This document shows positions 60,099 to 64,000 of a DNA stretch of 64,000 nt, piece after piece. The notes below the pieces were generated by a model. It did no database searches, was not told the DNA's origin, and saw only the letters and a list, made by a program, of their open reading frames with translations. The stretch comes from Microcella sp. (GTDB taxonomy: Bacteria; Actinomycetota; Actinomycetes; Actinomycetales; Microbacteriaceae), in contig NZ_CP075524.1 of assembly GCF_025808395.1 (NCBI RefSeq), positions 992,001 through 1,056,000 of the forward strand. The letters run 5' to 3'. How positions within the stretch are numbered: position 1 is the first letter of the stretch; each line of letters begins with the position of its first letter. The position numbers and the translations under genes were made by a program.

Positions 60099-61822
60099 CG
60101 TGCGACCCCCTCGACGCCGGCGGAGCGCGGCTGCACCGCGCTGTCGACGGTGAGCACAGCATCCGCCGCCGCCATCACGGCACGCCGGTGCGTCACGACG
60201 ACCACGAGTCGCCCCTGCCCCGCAAGCTGGTGCATCCCCTCGATGACACGCCCTTCGGTGACCGCGTCGAGAGCCGAAGTCGGTTCGTCGAGCAGCACCA
60301 CTCTGCTGCCTCGCTCGACGGCGCGATAGTGCGCACGAGCCAGCGCGACCCGCTGCGCCTGGCCGCCCGAGAGCCCCTCGCCCGCCGCGCCCAAGACGGT
60401 GCCACGCGGCACGTCGTCGACGGCGGCCCACGCGAGCGAACGCTCGACGAGTGCAGCGTCGACCGTCGCAGCACCGAGCGCGACGACGTCGTCGAGCGTG
60501 CCCCCGGTGAGCTCGGGGCGCTGCCCCGCCCAGGCGATGCGGTGCATGCGATCTGCCGGGCTCAGTGGCACTGCGTCGAGCTCGACCACACCCTCGGCCT
60601 CGACGAAGCCCAGCACTGCGCCGAGCAGCGAGCTCTTGCCCGCGCCGCTCGGGCCCGTGATGGCGAGCACCGTGCCGGGCATCCATGCAGCAGTCAGGCG
60701 ATCGATCACCACCCGATCGCCGCGTCGCACCGTGAGATCGCGCACGGCCAGCGCGGGCACGGCGCTCGTGGCTCGGGAACGCGTCGAGTGGTCAGTTGCT
60801 GCCGCTACCGCGGCGGGTGGCAGCAACGAGCGACCACTCGACGTCGACCGTGACGCCGGGGGCGCCGGTGGCGCGGACTCAAGCAGCGTGAGCACGTCAT
60901 CGGCCGCCGCGATGCCCTCGCTCGCGGCGTGGAACTGCGCACCCACCTGCCGCAGCGGCAAGTAGGCCTCGGGCACGAGGATGAGCACGAAGAGACCGAG
61001 CGCCAGACCGATGTCGCCGTCGATGAGTCGCACGCCCACCGACACCGCCACGAGCGCGACCGACAAGCTTGCGGCGAGCTCAAGGGTGAAGCCCGACAGA
61101 AACGACAGCCGCAAGACCTTCATCGTGCTGCGGCGATAGTGCTCGGTGACGCTCGCGATGCGGTCGACCTGCCGATGCTGCCGACCGAACACCATGAGCG
61201 TCGACAGGCCCTGCACCACCTCGAGAAAGCCCTGCGCGAGCGTGCCGAGCAAGCGCCACTGGCGACGCTGCACCGCTTGCGTCGCCATGCCGATGAGCAC
61301 CATGAAGACGGGGATGATCGGCAGCGTGAGAATCACGGTGATGCCCGTCACCAGGTCTGCCATGAGCAGCGCCGCGACGACGAGCGGAGTCGCGACGGCG
61401 GTGAGGATCAGCTGCGGAACATACTTGCCGATGTAGCCGTCCATGGCGTCGAGCCCCTGGCCGACCACCGTCGCCACGTGCGCGCTCGAACGGTCGCCGA
61501 GCGTCGTCGACCCGCCCTCGTCGACCGCCGCGATCACCCGAGCCCGCAACTGGCTCTTGACCGTGGCGGCTCCGCGCACGGCCAGGGCGTCGAGCGACGC
61601 CTGGGTGCTCGCCCGCAGTGCGATGGCGATGGCGGTGGCGATGATCGGTTCGCCGAGCTCGAGCACCGGCACGCCGTCGATGACGCCGACGACGGCCTGA
61701 GCCGCGAACCAGCAGAACGCGATGACGCTGAGTGTGTGCGCGACGGCGACGACCGCGCCGACCGCCAGCAGAGTGCGGGCGGCCGACGCGGTGCGCAGCA
61801 GTCGGGGGTCGAGGGGCTTCAG
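60095..61822 (-). CDS. cydD: Heterodimeric ABC exporter subunit CydD, apparent CTG start
   Basis: 575 residues: membrane domain, Walker A GPSGAGKSSLLGAVL, signature LSGGQAQRVALARAH, Walker B VVLLDEPTSALDAVTE. Family members begin MKPLDPRLLR; here that string is encoded from a CTG at 61822, which overlaps the cydB TGA as CTGA, mirroring the ATGA/GTGA couplings in this genome. The next usable start is a GTG 50 codons inside (61672), which would remove the first transmembrane helix. CTG is therefore the likeliest start. Confidence 0.88.
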   Translation of the reverse strand: MKPLDPRLLRTASAARTLLAVGAVVAVAHTLSVIAFCWFAAQAVVGVIDGVPVLELGEPIIATAIAIALRASTQASLDALAVRGAATVKSQLRARVIAAVDEGGSTTLGDRSSAHVATVVGQGLDAMDGYIGKYVPQLILTAVATPLVVAALLMADLVTGITVILTLPIIPVFMVLIGMATQAVQRRQWRLLGTLAQGFLEVVQGLSTLMVFGRQHRQVDRIASVTEHYRRSTMKVLRLSFLSGFTLELAASLSVALVAVSVGVRLIDGDIGLALGLFVLILVPEAYLPLRQVGAQFHAASEGIAAADDVLTLLESAPPAPPASRSTSSGRSLLPPAAVAAATDHSTRSRATSAVPALAVRDLTVRRGDRVVIDRLTAAWMPGTVLAITGPSGAGKSSLLGAVLGFVEAEGVVELDAVPLSPADRMHRIAWAGQRPELTGGTLDDVVALGAATVDAALVERSLAWAAVDDVPRGTVLGAAGEGLSGGQAQRVALARAHYRAVERGSRVVLLDEPTSALDAVTEGRVIEGMHQLAGQGRLVVVVTHRRAVMAAADAVLTVDSAVQPRSAGVEGVAR

Positions 61823-62835
61823 TGCGCAGCCACCGGAATCGATTCACGAGTGATGCGGCGCCTGAACACCCAGTACGTCCACGCCTGGTAGGCGAGCACG
61901 AGCGGCAGCATCACCACGGCCACCCACGTCATCACCTCGAGAGTGTATTGAGAGCTCGAGGCGTTGGCGATCGTGAGGCTGTACGCCGGGTCGGTCGTCG
62001 ACGGCATGACGTTCGGAAACAGGGCAGCCAGAATGCTCAACACCGCGAACGTGATCGTGACGGCCATGAGACCGAACGCCCACTTCTCGCGCCCGACGCG
62101 GTTGGCCACCCACGACCCGATCAGCGCGACCGCCGCCGCCGCCGCGAGCGCGACGAGCACGGGCAGGTGCGCGATATCGAGGTGCTGCAGCACCGTCCAG
62201 ACCAAGAACGACGCCGCCACCACGATCGTGATGAGCCCCGACCGCACCGCCAACGACTGCGCGCGTGCGCGCAGCTCGCCGTCGGTCTTCAGCGCGATGA
62301 ACTGCACCCCGTGCGTGAAGAACAGCATCAGGGTGGTGAGTCCGCCCAGCAGACCGTAGGGGTTGAGCAGGTCGAAGAGCGTTCCGGTGTATGTGCCGCT
62401 CGCGTCGATCGCCACACCCTGGATGATGTTGGCGAAGGCGACGCCCCAAAGCAGCGCCGGCACGGCCGAGCCGATGATGATCATCCAGTCGAACCAGGCC
62501 TTCCACTGCGTCGACTTGCCGAGCCTGCGGTACTCGAACGAGACGCCTCGCGCGATGAGCGCCAGCAGAATCAGCAGCAGGGCCAGGTAGAAGCCGTCGA
62601 ACAGGGTCGCGTACCAGTAGGGGAAGGCGGCGAACAGGGATGCTCCTGCAACGATCAGCCACGTCTCATTGAGATCCCACACCGGGCCGATGGTGTTGAT
62701 CATGACGCGCTTGTCGGTGTCGTCCTTCGCGAGGAAGGGCATGGCCATTCCAACACCGAAGTCGAACCCGTCGAGCACGAAGTACCCGATGAAGAAGAAT
62801 CCGACGATGCCGAACCAGAGGATGGCGAGATCCAT
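61819..62835 (-). CDS. cydB: Cytochrome bd ubiquinol oxidase subunit II
   Basis: 338 residues, eight or nine transmembrane helices, with the family N-terminus LAILWFGIVGFFFIGYFVLDGFDFGVGM and the GPVWDLNETWLIV motif. Starts at the ATG at 62835; the longer frame is shadow over cydA. Part of cydABDC. Confidence 0.97.
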   Translation of the reverse strand: MDLAILWFGIVGFFFIGYFVLDGFDFGVGMAMPFLAKDDTDKRVMINTIGPVWDLNETWLIVAGASLFAAFPYWYATLFDGFYLALLLILLALIARGVSFEYRRLGKSTQWKAWFDWMIIIGSAVPALLWGVAFANIIQGVAIDASGTYTGTLFDLLNPYGLLGGLTTLMLFFTHGVQFIALKTDGELRARAQSLAVRSGLITIVVAASFLVWTVLQHLDIAHLPVLVALAAAAAVALIGSWVANRVGREKWAFGLMAVTITFAVLSILAALFPNVMPSTTDPAYSLTIANASSSQYTLEVMTWVAVVMLPLVLAYQAWTYWVFRRRITRESIPVAAH

Positions 62836-62857
62836 GATGTGTGCTTCTTTCGATTCT

Positions 62858-64000
62858 CTAGTAGACGGTCGCGAGCTTGGCGGGGTCGACGGAAACGTCG
62901 CCGTCGCCGGTGTGGTCGGCGTCGTACTTCGCCCACTCGAGGGGGCCGTCGACCGCCGCGCGAATGATGAGCTTGAACTCGACCACCGCGAGGGCACCGT
63001 AGATGAGCGTGAAGGCGATGAGCGAGATCAGAACCTCCAGGCCCGAGACACCTGGTGATACTCCGTCTTCGGTCAGCATGAGCCCGAAGACGATCCACGG
63101 CTGCCGGCCCATCTCGGTGAAGATCCAGCCCACGAGGCTCGCGACGAGCGGCAGCGGAGCCGACCAGATCGCGACCTTCCACATCCAGCCCTGCGGAGTG
63201 CGCCCGCCACGGGTGACCCACAGGCCCACCGCCGAGATCAGGGCGGCGAGTGCGCCGAGGCCGATCATCCACCGGAAGCTCCAGTAGGTGATCCAGATGA
63301 TGGGCGTGTAGTCGCCGGGGCCGAACTGCTGCACGTACTGCGCCTGCAGGTCGTTGATTCCTTCGACCGTGCCCATGAAGTCGTGCGTCGACAGGAACGA
63401 CAGCAGGTACGGGATTCTGATCGAGAAGACCTCGGCTGAACCATCGGGGGTTCCGAGCGAGAAGATCGAGAATGAGGCTCCCGCCGTCGTCGTGTAGAGC
63501 GCTTCGGCCGCGGCCATCTTCATCGGCTGGGTCTGCGTCATGACGATGCTCAACTGGTCACCCGTGAGCGCGACGCCGACGAAGGCGACGATGTTGACGA
63601 TGAGGCCGAAACGCAGCGCCGTGCGCATCTCATCGAGGTACTGGCCCTTCGACAAGTGGTACGCGGCGACCGCGACGACGACCACGGCCGAGAACATGAC
63701 CGAGGCGAAGATGGTGTGCGGAAACTGTGCGAGGGCGACGGGGTTCGTGAGCACGGCACCGATGTCGGTGAGCTCAGCGCGACCGAGCTCTTCATTGATC
63801 TCGAAACCCACGGGGTTCTGCATGAAGGCGTTGGCGGCGAGGATGAAGTACGCCGACAGGGTCGTCGAGAGCGCCAGCAGCCAGATGACCGCGAGGTGCA
63901 GCCTGGCCGAGAGCTTGTCCCACCCGAAGATCCAGAGCCCGATCATGCTCGCTTCGAGAAAGAATGCGAGCAGGCCCTCCATGGCGAGCGGGGCGCCGAA
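62858..64000 (-). CDS. cydA: Cytochrome bd ubiquinol oxidase subunit I, partial
   Basis: Quinol-oxidising, heme-bearing subunit of the high-affinity terminal oxidase. The 5' end is off the right edge; about 380 residues are visible, opening with FGAPLAMEGLLAFFLEAS. Seen are the heme b595/His region QFPHTIFASVMFS, the Q-loop area (IRIPYLLSFLSTHDFMGTVEGIN, short form) and the heme b558 Met in FTEMGRQPW. The true start lies outside the window. Confidence 0.96.
   Translation of the reverse strand, partial: FGAPLAMEGLLAFFLEASMIGLWIFGWDKLSARLHLAVIWLLALSTTLSAYFILAANAFMQNPVGFEINEELGRAELTDIGAVLTNPVALAQFPHTIFASVMFSAVVVVAVAAYHLSKGQYLDEMRTALRFGLIVNIVAFVGVALTGDQLSIVMTQTQPMKMAAAEALYTTTAGASFSIFSLGTPDGSAEVFSIRIPYLLSFLSTHDFMGTVEGINDLQAQYVQQFGPGDYTPIIWITYWSFRWMIGLGALAALISAVGLWVTRGGRTPQGWMWKVAIWSAPLPLVASLVGWIFTEMGRQPWIVFGLMLTEDGVSPGVSGLEVLISLIAFTLIYGALAVVEFKLIIRAAVDGPLEWAKYDADHTGDGDVSVDPAKLATVY

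Noticed and set aside
1..64000. tRNA, rRNA, riboswitch, IS element or prophage
   Set aside because: None was recognised by eye; small structured RNAs cannot be excluded without a covariance search.

Overview
The window is a chromosomal segment of a high-GC Gram-positive actinobacterium, most likely a member of the Microbacteriaceae (inference from gene content and order; no rRNA gene is present to confirm it). The signs are the order ftsK-pgsA-cinA-clgR-DUF3046-recA-recX-miaB-miaA-dapF, a PriA-type HisA, SOS boxes of the Gram-positive type, a class F sortase/DUF4397/ECF-sigma cassette, frequent GTG starts, ATGA/GTGA gene overlaps and several apparently leaderless promoters. I see no tRNA, rRNA, CRISPR array, insertion sequence or prophage.

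Layout. 1-3.2 kb: histidine operon hisC-hisB-hisH-priA (minus). 3.2-4.6 kb: divergent LysM-protein/lexA pair sharing an intergenic region with SOS boxes. 4.6-16.9 kb: hflX, an RsmC-like methyltransferase, then dapF-miaA-miaB-recX-recA (minus) behind a perfect SOS box, then DUF3046, clgR, cinA, pgsA and ftsK. 17.0-18.7 kb: TetR regulator and GT1 glycosyltransferase. 18.8-23.6 kb: RNase J, dapA, an AbiEi/DUF559-like protein and thyX (minus). 23.7-26.0 kb: a thiol-redox set (thioredoxin-like, DUF4395, OsmC) and a TIGR01777 epimerase. 26.0-27.3 kb: dapB and a small membrane protein. 27.8-30.0 kb: an operon of a CoA-disulfide/persulfide reductase with a rhodanese domain, a free rhodanese, and a CsoR-family regulator that lacks the copper-ligand histidine; a matching operator lies in front of it. 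30.1-33.5 kb: DUF2236 protein, histidine phosphatase, TetR, aldo/keto reductase. 33.7-34.4 kb: a proteorhodopsin-type light-driven pump. 34.6-37.2 kb: TetR with an ABC-2 type exporter. 37.2-47.2 kb: pnp and rpsO, usually neighbours, are separated by about 7 kb of envelope genes: three tandem paralogous lipoproteins, a divergent MacB/FtsX-like ABC exporter with its TetR regulator, and a large exported protein with an internal duplication. 47.3-55 kb: small membrane proteins, a PPOX flavoprotein, an HdeD-like protein, the DUF4397/sortase/sigma/anti-sigma operon, a zinc-ribbon protein and a PrsW-like protease. 55.1-58.3 kb: Ada-AlkA fusion and aspartase. 58.4-64 kb: cytochrome bd operon cydABDC, with cydA running off the right edge.

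How it fits together. Most of the window is housekeeping: amino-acid and lysine/peptidoglycan precursor synthesis, SOS control, tRNA modification and RNA decay. The accessory parts concern energy (rhodopsin, cytochrome bd), sulfur and thiol stress (CstR-like operon, OsmC/thioredoxin set) and the envelope (two TetR-controlled exporters, lipoproteins, sortase). The most notable points are the proteorhodopsin with a methionine at the place of the conserved helix-B histidine, the CstR-like operon with its operator, the lipoprotein/exporter island between pnp and rpsO, and an apparent CTG start in cydD. Starts were moved from the longest reading frame where a ribosome binding site, an overlap or family alignment called for it.
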